Assembly: GCA_022376465.1 (NCBI GenBank)
Contig: JACDTU010000016.1
Location: 248,001 to 312,000, forward strand
Reading direction: 5' to 3'
Length of the DNA: 64,000 nt
Source: Cubamyces lactineus
Lineage: Eukaryota; Basidiomycota; Agaricomycetes; Polyporales; Polyporaceae
Shown here: piece after piece, positions 22,478 to 33,335 of the stretch
How the letters are laid out: every line of letters begins with the position of its first letter
How positions within the stretch are numbered: position 1 is the stretch's first letter
Program-made: the position numbers and the translations under genes
The notes under the pieces: model-generated
What the model was told of the DNA's origin: nothing
Database searches by the model: none
What the model saw: the letters and a program-made list of their open reading frames with translations, nothing else

Positions 22478-25400
22478 TCATATCTCGCCCTCCTCGGGAG
22501 TCTCTGCACGCGGCGGTTCAACAGGAGCAGCCTTCTCAACGAAAGGGGCTTCCGGTGGGATGCTGTAGCGAGCTCTCTGTATCAAGTCAAGATTTGTCAA
22601 TGCAGGCGAAGCGCTCAGTTAGGCTAAAGTCCGCACCTTTTCCGCACGCTCGTCGTACGGCCGATCTTCATACGCACCACGATCACGTTTCTCGCGCGGG
22701 TCGGGCTCCCGGTAGAGCGACGTGCTCCTCGCCCGCTCCCGGAAAGCAGGCGCGGTTTCGTGTGCACTGTAGCCGTCCTCCCAATCACCACGCGAGCCTC
22801 GTCGATCACGTCGACGGTCGTCCCTGTCGTACTCACGATGTTGTCTCGAGGACCTGTAGTAGTCTCTGTCCCGCTCTCTGTCCCGGTCGCGTTCGCGTTC
22901 ACGTTCGCGGTCTTTGTAGTAGGCCTTGTCCTTGGGGTGGTCGCGTTCGCGTCCGTAGTCCCTCGAAGCGTGACGGCCATGGCTATGGCTATCATGATCG
23001 TGAGGCCGCCGTTCACTCTTGCTGTCGCGGTCGTGATGCCGGTCCCTGTCGACCTCGCGTTCGCGGTCACGATGATCCCGGTCTCGCTCACGGTCCCGTT
23101 CTCGCTCGCGCTCAGGTTCACGTTCCTTCACGGGTTCCTTCCTCTTGCGGCTCGTCGTGGAACCGCCATCCTCGGATGCCTCCCGTTCACGCTCTCGCAG
23201 GCGCTCCTGTCAACAGATGTCAATGGAAATAAGCGAATAGGTTAACGTGCAAGTGATTCAGACCTGCCTTCTGCCTCTTCACGAATTTGGCGAATGCGGC
23301 TTTCCTGCTCTCGTCATCCTCGATCGCCTTGTATTCAGGCAGGTTTTGCATGTACGGCAAAGCCTGGGTGCCATGTTCAACACCATGCGTATTTTGCGAA
23401 TATGCACAAACTCACCTCTTCGTACGACATGTTGGCGTCGTACAGCTCCGGCACCTTCTTGAGGGCATATCGAAGATCGTCCTGTAGGTGCCGTTGCTTT
23501 CTCTCCGCTCGGCGCTTCTCCTCGGCTTGCTTTTTCAACGCCACATCGTGCAGCTACGATACAGTCATAAGGGATGGTTCGCTTCACTCTGCATGTACCG
23601 GAACGCACCGACTGGTAGATCTCCTTCAGGTCCTCGTCAGTAAGAGCTTTTACGCCCTCATCGGCATCCGCCTTGACGATGGACGTGAACTCCTCTTCAG
23701 TCGTCTCCGGTCCGACCTCGAATGGCTTGATCTTTGGCTCCGACGTAGAGGTACTACCCCGGGCCTCGATGTTGACATCACCGTCCGTAGCGTCCTGGTT
23801 AGACTGCTCTCCCTCTTTCGCCTTATCCTCGAGGGCCTTGTTATGGCGCTTCACAGCACCTATCGCAACCTCGATCTTTGCGTCCAGCTTCTGGTCAAGA
23901 GCGTCGACAATATCCCAGAAAAGCTCAATAGGGTTCGAGCCAGGGTTACCAAGCATATCCAAGTAGCGGTTGTCGTCGGCGAATGTGGGATATACTTGCT
24001 TCCACTTCGTACGTGCCTTGATTTGGCCGGACTCGACCAAGCCATTCAACAGCTCCTGTAGAATGGGCGGTAAGCACAAACCAGATGCTAACAATTGGCT
24101 GTAAAAGTACCCTGAAAGCCTCTCTGGCCTTGCGTTCCTTACGGGTCTTCTCGATTTGGCGGCGACGCATCTGCTCCTCAAACTCACGTTCCCGTACACG
24201 GCTGTAATCCTCAAAAGCCAAGAGGATATCGAGAGTAGGGAGCTTCTGGAGTTCCTCGTCTTCCTTCCACTCTTCGGATTCGAGCACCATTTGATGCGCT
24301 TGCCGCCACCGGGTCAGAACATCAACATCCAATCTCTTGAAGAGAGCAACAATCTTGGAGATGCTGCGCGCGCGAGCCGCACGGCTTTCTTGCTATAGAC
24401 GGGATGAACTATCGAGATCGAATTGATAGGACGTAGGACGTACCACTTCGCGCTGCTTCAGCTCGTTGATGTACTCCTCAAAAATAAGTTTCCTCTCTGC
24501 TTCAATCTTGGCTTGCTGCCATATCGGGTGCTGAGCAAATAACCTGTCCGCGGTGGCGAAGGTCGTATAGTGGAAGACATTCGGATTCCCCTTCAACATG
24601 TTGCGGATCGAAGGTCGGAGCTTGGCCAGACGAGCCTCCCGTTCTTCTTGCTCTTTGGCCCGTAAGCCATCTACGTACTGTCGGAAAATAAGACAACCGA
24701 ATAATCCGCGCGAATAACGGAACCGACCTTCTGCCACGCGGCCTTCTTCTCAGCTAAGGTGTTCAGCGCCTTATAGAGAGGATCGGTAATAATGGCCCTC
24801 ATCGTCTGATCCCACGTCCAATTGGCATCCACACCTGCTTTCCTAAGTAGGTGAGTGAAAGCCTTCTCACCCTCTTCGACGGTGGCGAAGCCGTTATGCG
24901 GGATGATAGGGTCGTCAGGTAGGTTAGGCCGCGCAGGCAGCACGCTGTTGGCACTGAAGGGGAGGCCAGTGTGCAAGCTGAGTGCGCCATTTTGTCCGTT
25001 GAGCTGAGACTGCGGCTGGGAACCGGGGGCGAATGAGGATGTGTCAGTCCCGCCTAGAGCGTTGGGAGCACCTTGAATGGGGGTCGACCCTGCCGCAGCG
25101 AAGCCTGGGGCGCCAGCAGGACTGTGTGCAGTATTAGCGTGTGTCGCTCAAGGCACGGCATGGGTGAACTCACACAACGGCTGAGCTTTGCTGAGGAGCT
25201 GATTTGCCTTCCTTCTCCACCTTCTCCAGTAGAAGAAGTAGCTCGTCTGGCATGTCCCATTTGGATTCCTTCGTCTCGGTCTGCAAGGAAGTCAGTGAGG
25301 GAAGTCTGCTCTTGCGATGCATACGCACATTGTAGTAGTACTTCCTTCCACCAGAGAAGTACTCCTTCCATTTTGTCTGATTCAAAGCTTTCTGAACGCG

Positions 25401-25669
25401 CAGGGAATATATTGGTGAGATGTTCTTGAACGATCACTTCAAGAGCGTACCTCGAACGGTGTCTTCAATTCTATACACGAGGATGAATGCGCTGTGCCAT
25501 CTTGAACAAATGAGAGTACGTACCATCTGGTTTCTCCCAAACACTCTCCCTTGTCTGAGTGTTGAACCAATATGTGCGACCCTCTGGGTTACGATGCTCC
25601 GTCTACATGGGGTGGAGTTGAGACATGGCTGAGATTGCCTGGAATGATGATACATACCCAGAGACTCAT
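22478..25669 (-). CDS. PRP40: Pre-mRNA-processing factor Prp40 (U1 snRNP, WW and FF domains)
   Basis: The gene starts with a 12-base exon at 25669-25658 (MSLW) that joins [18 protein letters not shown], the first WW domain, ending SVWEKPDD. The second WW domain is [16 protein letters not shown] followed by [12 protein letters not shown] domains follow, for example [20 protein letters not shown] with [17 protein letters not shown], then further charged helical modules. Prp40 is a U1 snRNP protein that bridges the 5' splice site to branch-point proteins. The last third is a long Arg/Glu/Asp repeat region, and the protein ends [13 protein letters not shown]. Around ten introns of normal size are present. 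The start is supported by homology of MSxW to yeast Prp40; the longer open frame reading MIMSSTVADGFW upstream was rejected. Confidence 0.92.
22640..23130 (-). repeat. Low-complexity RE/RD-rich coding tract in Prp40
   Basis: About 160 codons of mixed Arg-Glu, Arg-Asp and Asp-Arg dipeptides, such as [12 protein letters not shown]. The underlying DNA is a degenerate hexamer repeat of CGTTCG/CGGTCC type, which also leaves long open frames on the opposite strand. Such charged-dipeptide tails occur in metazoan and fungal splicing factors. Confidence 0.85.
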
Positions 25670-26227
25670 AGTACTCTATCCCAATTATATGCCACCGTCT
25701 ATGGGGGATTCGATGGACTGGAGGACTGGAGGAATGAGCAGAGCAGGCGTACTGGCACAGCGGCGGGGATGAGGGTGAAGAGGAAGTCGACAGGCGCTCG
25801 TCGCCGCTCGCGGTTGGCGAATGTGGCACTTTGTTCTTCCAAAACCCATCGGCTACCGTACTTGACATGATCATCCTATGGTGTCGCTGGACTTTGCCGC
25901 ATTTATTACCTTCTACATCGACAGTTCATATGGCATGAGTATCTGAATGCTGAGTATCCACCATCGCGGCTACTTACCTCTCTCAAAAGCGTGCACAATT
26001 GCCAGAATACTTCTTGCTCGCCGAATGCCCGGCGCGGTCCGAGCGCAATGTCCGCAGTCTGGGAATGCTACTTGATCATGCTCTAGTGAGGGCACTGCAG
26101 GACCTGTGAGGAGGTACTGAGCTATGCTCTACATCTTTGACTGCACAGAACATTGTTATTGGGACACTCATCCACCGACCTGCTGCGCTCTCAACGGTAA
26201 CATCCCTTGGCCTCGTTGAAAAGCATC
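25670..26227. other. Divergent intergenic region between PRP40 and the F-box gene
   Basis: About 560 bases containing both promoters. Open frames here on both strands overlap the PRP40 first intron or are short, and none resembles a known protein. Confidence 0.4.
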
Positions 26228-27716
26228 ATGGAGACCCTCACCCGGTTCGCTGTCGTGATGCAGGAAGTCCTCAGGAAGCTCGAAGTGAGTCTATGGTACC
26301 CATTGCGTTTTAACACTGACACGTACTAAGACAACTCTGTAGAACACTTTCATCGGAGCCTTCGCCTCTAGGAGAGTCGGAATAGACAATCTTCCCGCCG
26401 AGATCGTCCACCAGATCCTCTTGCTCGCCCCTCAGTCGTCGGTCCTAAGCTTTGGCTTGACCAACCACAGAAACTATGTTCTTTGCTTGCCGGCTCTGCA
26501 TCATCGGATTACTCTGACCGAGAGGACCTTGCCATTGCTACACTTCCCCAAGATAGCTCATTGCGATCCTGCTCTCCGCTGGGTGCAGGAACTCCAGCTT
26601 GGGGGTGCTAGCGACGATGCGTCTGGTTGGGATGTCCTTAGTGACGCTTCGATCCTGACTGTGTTCCCCAACCTTCGCTTTGTCGATGCACGTCCACATA
26701 CACCCGTGAGAGGATGGGCTGGTGTCTTACATGTCATCGATACACTCCCTGTCACGACAAGGGATTATAGGGGCAGAGCTTTTTGCCTCGGCGATTCAAA
26801 TATCTGGTCTCTAGACGTAAGTCATCGCGCGCTATGCCGGACCAAGCTGACGCGGTGTCGTTCCACAAGCGAATATTTCCATCATACGACGCACTCATGC
26901 TTCGCTTTGTTGGAACCATCGGTCATCAGCCACACATCCCCGGTTGTGACATAGTACCAACCCTTGCTACCAACTTCCCAAATCTTATCAGACTGTCCTT
27001 AGCTTTCCCCTATGTTCCAGGAAACATCGTCAACTTCCTAAGCAGGAGCCATTTTCCTTCGCTAAAGTCGTTCACCTTGTCCATAGGTGTCCCGACATGG
27101 TCCGAACCTCCTCGCGATCTCGAGCATGCCTCCGCATTTGTCGCCTTCATCTCTCGGCACTCGCATACCCTACTCGAACTTCACCTGCCAGGTTGGACTT
27201 TCGAGGAAGGTGTTACCCCCGCGTTCGCCTCCCTGATGTTAGGTCTGAGGCATCTGCATTCTTGCCTCCATATGGCCCTACTGGTCGCACAGTCGCCTTC
27301 ATTTGCAGAGACTATTCGCACGCTTCATATATCACGCTGCTCGCACCAACTCCCTCAGGGCGGCGTGACCCCGGCATGGATTAAAAGCACCGTCCGTCAG
27401 CCATATACGAAAACATCTGCGACGCGCCCAGACGATATCAACTCTCTGCCCGGGCTGGTCCGAATGCTTCATAACTTTACAAGCAAGGTGAGTACTATTG
27501 TTCAGCTTGCACAGTTGTAGTCACGCTCATACTTTGCGGCACGGGGCGTAGCAGCCTTCGCATATACGGATCAGCGCATTTCAGGACATACTATGGAATT
27601 GTCAAGGGCTACGTACCATCACTCTATCCTCTGCGGAGGACGCGGACATGAGATACACTCCTGTATGGGATTCAAGGTGCGGTACGGTTGGCGTTATCAA
27701 ACTCTGGAAACACTAG
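26228..27716 (+). CDS. F-box-like protein with leucine-rich C terminus
   Basis: Exons 26228-26284, 26343-26816, 26870-27487 and 27555-27716 (or 27552) give about 436 residues. The first exon encodes METLTRFAVVMQEVLRKLE. The F-box-like helix pair follows: IDNLPAEIVHQILLLAPQ and SVLSFGLTNHRNYVLCL. The rest has irregular leucine-rich segments (LRFVDARPH, FPNLIRLSLAFPYV, FPSLKSFTLSIG, SHTLLELHLPGW and CQGLRTITLSS), the usual layout of the greatly expanded F-box families in mushrooms. Such proteins present substrates to SCF ubiquitin ligases via Skp1; the target is unknown. Stop codon TAG at 27714 follows KLWKH. The exon joins are all phase 0. Confidence 0.68.
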
Positions 27717-28941
27717 GTCTTGCCCATTTGTACCCCTGCAAAAAGACTATGGCGTTGGAATGTATCGCCGTTTCTCAGTGCAACTCTTGACTAGGGCATA
27801 CCGGCGTCGCGGTATTGTTCGTGAGGTGGGAATGTGCTCCTCGTGTAGAACATGGGTCGATCTTCTGGGAGTGTGAGCCTACTAACGTATTGTTACCAAT
27901 GGCCGTCGGCATCACACTGGTCATTCGGTGGGCTTATCAACCTTTACGAAGCTAGAACCAGGCTAACCGAAACTACTGCGTTATCTCCCAGGACCATTGC
28001 ACAGCAAGCTGGAGTCCTTCATCTACGACATCGTCGGCTTCGTCTTCCCATCCGCTCCACCCCATGCAGTGCTCCGTAGGCGGATTCGAGATCGATATGC
28101 CGTACAGCATCACGTCTCCTCACATCCATGGTCCTCTCTCTACTGGCACAACCATCAGCGAATCTCTTATACCGCTATGGCTTCGCTGCAAACGTCGGAC
28201 CCCATCAATGGGACACCAAATTGGTAGATATACGGATGAACGGCAGAAGCAACGGCGTTGTGCTGCTCGACTGTGTCGTGCGTTCTCCCGAGGTAAGTTG
28301 CACCTCATCCGCCGTTTCATCGGCCACAGCTGACGTCCGCAGTCTGCAGCTTTGCCGTCAGGCTGCCGTCCTGTGGAGATATGCGTGTCATCAGTGCTAC
28401 GTTGTGAGTTCTCTGTCCAAATGGTCCCGGCTTGGTCGCGCATGTGCGCTCGGAGGCCATTACCTGTTCGCCCTCGAAGTCGCGCGAGGGCCCAACGGCC
28501 CTCCCATGCAAGTACTCCCAGACAGCGACGGCGCATCGCCCAGTCCCGCGGCCGCTCTCTCCATGCAATACGTTCTAAATATGGTGTTGTGGGCGCAGCG
28601 TAAATAGACTGAATTGGCCCATTTATACGATTGTCTAGAACGTACTAATGGGTCCGAGCAGGAACGCATGTGGCTTGCCTAAGTGTCTAACGTGGTTATG
28701 ACTGCAGGTACCAATGGCTTACCATTGCCGCGGGCATGGCTCCCTGCATCAACCATCCCTCCGTTGACTAGGTGCGTTCGTCGCTGCGCCTTTGAAGGGC
28801 TTTCCCCAGCTTGACGAATCCGAACGTAACGAAGGCCGTAGCATGTACCCAAGGAAGAGAAGTAGGGCTCAGACCGTCAAGTGAGCATAAGTGGGGCGCC
28901 TTTGACCGACGAGTCGGCATGACGCCCTCTCGGTTGCGGTA

Positions 28942-29040
28942 CCCCGGATATTCCCCGGCACCTATACTGTGCGGCAGCTACGTATGCGGGGTGCGGCAGT
29001 GCAGATGATTTTTGCCCCGAGAAGGAAGTCGTTTCTGGGG
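28942..29040. promoter_or_regulatory. Cluster of CreA/Mig1-like motifs upstream of the cellobiohydrolase
   Basis: Three matches to the CreA consensus SYGGRG or its complement: CCCCGG at 28942 and 28953, and CTGGGG near 29035. Two sites are 11 bp apart. CreA mediates glucose repression of cellulase genes in fungi, and paired sites are the functional form in ascomycetes. The sites lie about 560-660 bp from the start codon. Function here is inferred. Confidence 0.35.
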
Positions 29041-29510
29041 TTCGTGACATGAAGGTGCGTCTTCGCATGGATGAACGCGTTGCCGGTCTGATTGGTTCGA
29101 AAATAGCTTTGGTCATGGGCGGATCCTCTTCGGGCTCACGCGAGGTATGTTGCTCCACATTCATCACTTCTGTAGCCCCTACAGCTCAACCACCGGCCGT
29201 CAGCAGAGAGATTTAACGTTGTTCAAGAACTCGCAGCACTCATGTGCGCACCAACCGACGGATTCTCCTCGGGCGGTGCAGGAAGGAGCAGGTCACTATT
29301 CATGGCAGTCGCGCCCTCTATGATGAACGCGCCCTCGGTTTCTTCTCGGTATCTCCCTCCAGCGATTCTTGAAGACATACCCTTCATGCAGCGCGTCGTA
29401 ACAGGTGAAGCGTTGATGTTCGTGCGGCGCCGTGCGGGAGAACTACGACACCCAGTCTACTCAGCCTGCAGCTGAGCTCTACGTACCCGGATTTATTCCG
29501 CCACGAACGG

Positions 29511-29517
29511 TATAAAA
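29511..29517 (+). promoter_or_regulatory. TATA box of the cellobiohydrolase gene
   Basis: TATAAAA lies 87 bases before the start codon at 29604. Confidence 0.7.
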
Positions 29518-29603
29518 CCTGGTCTGAGCGACCTGCAACCTCATCGACTCGACAGTCGCTCTCTCGACATCGACAGCTACCGCACCAGCCTAAGCTGACC
29601 GAC

Positions 29604-31086
29604 ATGTTCCCCGCCACTGCTCTCCTCTCGCTCTCGTTCCTTGCGATCGCCTACGGTCAGCAAGTCGGCACGCTCACCGCTGAGAGCCACCCCAAGCTCA
29701 GCGTCCAGCAATGCTCGGCGGGCGGCAGCTGCCAGACTCTCCAGCGCTCTGTCGTACTCGATTCCAACTGGCGGTGGCTCCACGACGTTAGCAGCAGCAC
29801 CAACTGCTACACCGGCAACACCTGGGATGCATCGCTCTGCCCTGACCCCGACACTTGCGCTCAGAACTGCGCTCTTGACGGTGCTGACTACGCTGGTACG
29901 TTCACATCAAACACACGAGTTGTTCTACACTTGCTCACAATCACCTCTCAGGCACCTACGGTATCACAACCAGCGGCAACCAGCTCAGCCTCAAGTTCGT
30001 GACGCAGGGCCCGTACTCCAAGAACATTGGTTCTCGTGTCTACCTCCTCTCTGAGGACGACACCACCTACGAGATGTTCAACCTCAAGAACCAGGAGTTC
30101 ACCTTCGACGTTGACATGTCGACACTCCCCTGCGGCTTGAACGGTGCCCTCTACTTCGTGGAGATGGACAAGGACGGTGGCATGTCTCGCTTCCCCACCA
30201 ACAAGGCTGGTTCGAAGTACGGAACCGGTTACTGCGACACCCAGTGCCCGCACGACATCAAGTTCATCAACGGCGAGGTAAGCAACCGAACCGTCGGAAT
30301 ACTTTCCATGAGACTAAAATTGGTACACAGGCCAACATCCTCGGCTGGGCGCCCTCCCCGAGCGACCCCAACGCTGGCACTGGCCAATACGGTACCTGCT
30401 GTAACGAGATGGACGTCTGGGAGGCCAACTCCATGGGTGCCGCGGTTACGCCCCACGTCTGCAGCGTCCAGGGCCAGACTCGTTGCTCGGGCACCGACTG
30501 CGGTGACGGCGACGAGCGTTACGACGGTATTTGCGACAAGGACGGCTGCGACTTCAACTCGTGGCGCATGGGCGACCAGACCTTCCTCGGGCCCGGCCTC
30601 ACCGTCGACACCACCCAGAAGTTCACCGTCGTCACCCAATTCGTCACCGCCGACAACACCACCTCTGGCGCGCTCTCCGAGATCCGCCGCCTCTACGTCC
30701 AGAATGGCCAGGTCATCGCGAACTCGAAGACGAACATCCCCGGCCTCGACGCGTACGACTCCATCACCGACGACTTCTGCAATGCGCAGAAGCAGGTGTT
30801 CGGCGACACCAACACGTTCGAGAAGCTCGGCGGTCTCACTCAGATGGGCGCAGCCTTCGAGCAGGGCATGGCCCTCGTCATGAGTATCTGGGACGACCAC
30901 GAGGCGGAGATGCTCTGGCTCGACAGCGACTACCCCACCGACGCCGACCCGTCCCAGCCTGGTATCTCTCGTGGCCCATGCCCGACCTCCTCTGGCCAGC
31001 CCACCGACGTCGAGTCTCAGAGCCCCGACGCCACCGTCGTCTTCTCGAACATCAAGTTCGGCCCCATTGGCTCGACCTACGCCTAA
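29604..31086 (+). CDS. cbh1: Cellobiohydrolase, glycoside hydrolase family 7 (no CBM1)
   Basis: Exons 29604-29895, 29952-30277 and 30331-31086 encode 457 residues. A signal peptide ([18 protein letters not shown]) precedes QQVGT, where mature GH7 enzymes start with a blocked glutamine. The catalytic motif EMDVWEANS holds the nucleophile Glu, the helper Asp and the acid/base Glu. The tunnel-forming region [37 protein letters not shown] and [14 protein letters not shown] are those of reducing-end-acting cellobiohydrolases rather than endoglucanases. Many cysteines fit the ten-disulfide fold. The protein ends [14 protein letters not shown] directly after the catalytic domain, so it lacks the linker and cellulose-binding module that many homologues carry. 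It releases cellobiose from cellulose chains outside the cell. Confidence 0.97.
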
Positions 31087-31645
31087 GTGAGTATCCTACT
31101 ATCCAATGACGATTGCGACAGTGGCTCAAACATTGGCAGCAGATTCGGTGTAGAGCCTCGAGACGCCTGAGACGATGAGGGAGGGAGTGAAGCGTTGTGT
31201 CTGCTACAAAAGTCTCGAATCTTGTGTTCTAGTTACCGCTGAAAGATTGTACCCGCTACGCACTCTATAGCGAACAAAGTTCCTTTTCAATCTCTTGTTT
31301 ACTGTGCTCATCGGAATCAGTACTCGTCACGAATAGCAATGTCCAGGCTATCCTGACCTGGTGATGCATCCCAACTCCTGAATGACCGCAGCCTTCGGCC
31401 AAGCTGCGCTGAGTTCTTACCTTTGCAAGAATGGCAAGCCCTACAGCAACAGGCCTAACCGGCCACCTCTTAAGCCAGGAATATGCGATGCTAGCACACC
31501 TTGAGTCTTTCTGTTGCAGTGCCGCACATCTGAGAGCTTCCAACCCATATGCGTCGCACAACGTTGGATGTATGTAAACAACGATCGTAATGATTGCCCG
31601 AGCGCCTGTGGCAGGACCGTGACATGGATACTGATGTGTGTATAT
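31087..31645. other. Convergent intergenic region downstream of the cellobiohydrolase
   Basis: Just after the stop codon, GTGAGTATCC and a CAG near 31138 could bound an intron in the 3' untranslated region. The rest is expected to hold the 3' ends of the cellobiohydrolase and RPF1 genes. No gene seen. Confidence 0.4.
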
Positions 31646-33132
31646 CTACAGGAAGAACGTCCGTCTCGTAGTCTCGAGCTCCGGCTGTGCATGAAGTGAT
31701 CAGCCCGTGGCTCCAAACGCCATAGGGTAGCATAGATATACCTTCCAGATCCACAGGTATTCGTCTTCTGTAGGTGGGACAACCTTCTGTTTTGGTTCCT
31801 GAGGGGCCGATGCTGCTTCCTCCTGAAGCGCAGACTCGCCCATTTCCACGTCTTTCAGAGCCTGCGCTTCTTGCTCTTGCTCATTTTCCTCCGTGTCAAA
31901 CTCAAGAGGCTTGCTTGGTGCACCGAGATTCTTCACCGCCGGTAAGCCTTTCTTCAAGTACCGCAACTTGAGGGTGAATCGGGGTCCGATCTCCTGGAGA
32001 GCAACCTTCTCCGTCGATCGGAAGGCGTATCTTTGAGTGGAGAAGAATGGAGTTAGCGTTCAGACAAAAATACACTTTGACACCAGGCACCGGGCGGACG
32101 TACCGATGTCTCCTGAAGAACAGGAAATCGCGCTGGTTGTGGAGGGTGACTACCTGGCGGCCTTGGAACTCGGGCATAGGTGGGAAGAGCGTCTGGAATA
32201 GGCGGCCAACTGTGTGTCCTAGTCGTGTTACGAAACCGTTCAGGACGAGCTCAGGATAGTGAGCGGTCGCACGCGCGTGACCCTACAATGAATATACATA
32301 GCTGTTCCTCTTATCAGAAGGCGCAATGGGCTTACCGAAATTTTCTGGGAGAGTTCGATAGACGTAAGTTTGAAATAAGCTGTAGGGCCCTCAGGTAGGT
32401 GAACCATGGTGATAGCGTCTGTGCCCACAACGTCAGACCTCACACAGAAAGTTTGTACATACAGAGGCGGGCGTACTCGGCTTCTTCATGTCTTCGTTCA
32501 CGACAATTAGATGACTGTAGCCGCGGTTAGCGGCCCAGCCTGCAATCCTCCCCATCTCGAAGCCCTTGCCCTTCTTCCGTCTGATGAACTCAGCCCCTGG
32601 AAACACACCAACGATTTCCTCGCAGAAGTCATACGTAGTCCGTGTCGCCTTGGGAGAGGTAGTAATGAGGACTTTTGGTGGGACGCTGGGGTCAAAAGCA
32701 CCAGAGAAGTAGGCCGCGAACGGGTCAGTAGCAATGTCTGCTGCGTGCTCATCTTGAGGCTGCTGTTCTTGCTCAGGCTGTGTGTTGGCAGATGAAGAAG
32801 GGTCCTCTTGTGATGAAAGCGTAGAGGGGCCAGGCTCTGGGTGGGGGTTGGCAGTGAGGATGGAAGGGTCGTATTCGCGAGTGTTGTCCAAAGTGCGCGG
32901 AACGTTTTGCGCCAGACGTTTCTGTGGGTGCTTCGTGCTCAGATGGGGCTACAAGGCTTCTCTAGCATCGTATACGCACTTTCTTTGCCAGAGGATCGTT
33001 GGCCTCAGCCTTTGCCTGTGCGAGCCGTCTCTGCAGCTTTTCCTGGCGCTTGGCCTTCTTCTGCTTCCGAGCGACCTCCTCGCGCTTGACCTTGTTTTTG
33101 ATGGTCGACGGCTCAAAGCGACTAGTAGGCAT
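31646..33132 (-). CDS. RPF1: Ribosome production factor 1 (Brix domain, large-subunit biogenesis)
   Basis: The start ATG at 33132 opens [20 protein letters not shown], the conserved Rpf1 N terminus. A lysine/arginine helix and an acidic, glutamine-rich linker follow. The Brix domain contains [67 protein letters not shown] and [26 protein letters not shown]. It runs on to [20 protein letters not shown] and [18 protein letters not shown]. The last exon (31684-31646) supplies [12 protein letters not shown]. Rpf1 works in the nucleolus on 5.8S/25S rRNA and 27S pre-rRNA processing. The start codon is 203 bp from the divergent p24 gene. Confidence 0.95.
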
Positions 33133-33335
33133 ACCGGGCTAGTCTCCGCCGAGTATACCGAATGCCAGAGAGTGCGAGCAGAGGAGCGGGCGCCGTAGAC
33201 GGCGGAGAGTCTGGGTGAGAGCAGTGCAAAGTCCAAAAATCTATAGCAGCGATCTGGTAGGCGAGGCAGTTCCCACGGTATAACCCTCTTCCTCGTCACG
33301 ACCACCGACGACCCCGCCACGACACACGTCCCTCC

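Larger units (their letters stand above)
27717..29603. other. Unresolved stretch with coding-like pieces, then GH7 promoter
   Basis: About 1.9 kb. Between roughly 27,850 and 28,607, several open pieces in different frames on the plus strand look coding-like: KLESFIYDIVGFVFPSAPPH (near 28,000), FEIDMPYSITSPHIHGPLST (near 28,085), YGFAANVGPHQWDTKLVDIR (near 28,180) and HYLFALEVARGPNGPPMQVL (near 28,460). A candidate intron with good ends lies near 28,294-28,343. I could not join them into one protein, so this is either a short multi-exon gene or a decayed one. The part right of 29,000 is the upstream region of the cellobiohydrolase. Confidence 0.4.

Noticed and set aside
22760..23245. 161-codon plus-strand frame rich in Val/Ala/Phe
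   Set aside because: It is the reverse of the RE/RD repeat in PRP40 and has no independent support.
25434..25874. Frame starting MIMSSTVADGFW as the PRP40 start
   Set aside because: It runs through the first intron and does not continue into the WW domain in frame; the MSLW exon does.
30229..30900. 223-codon minus-strand frame inside the cellobiohydrolase
   Set aside because: It is a shadow of the strongly biased GH7 coding strand.
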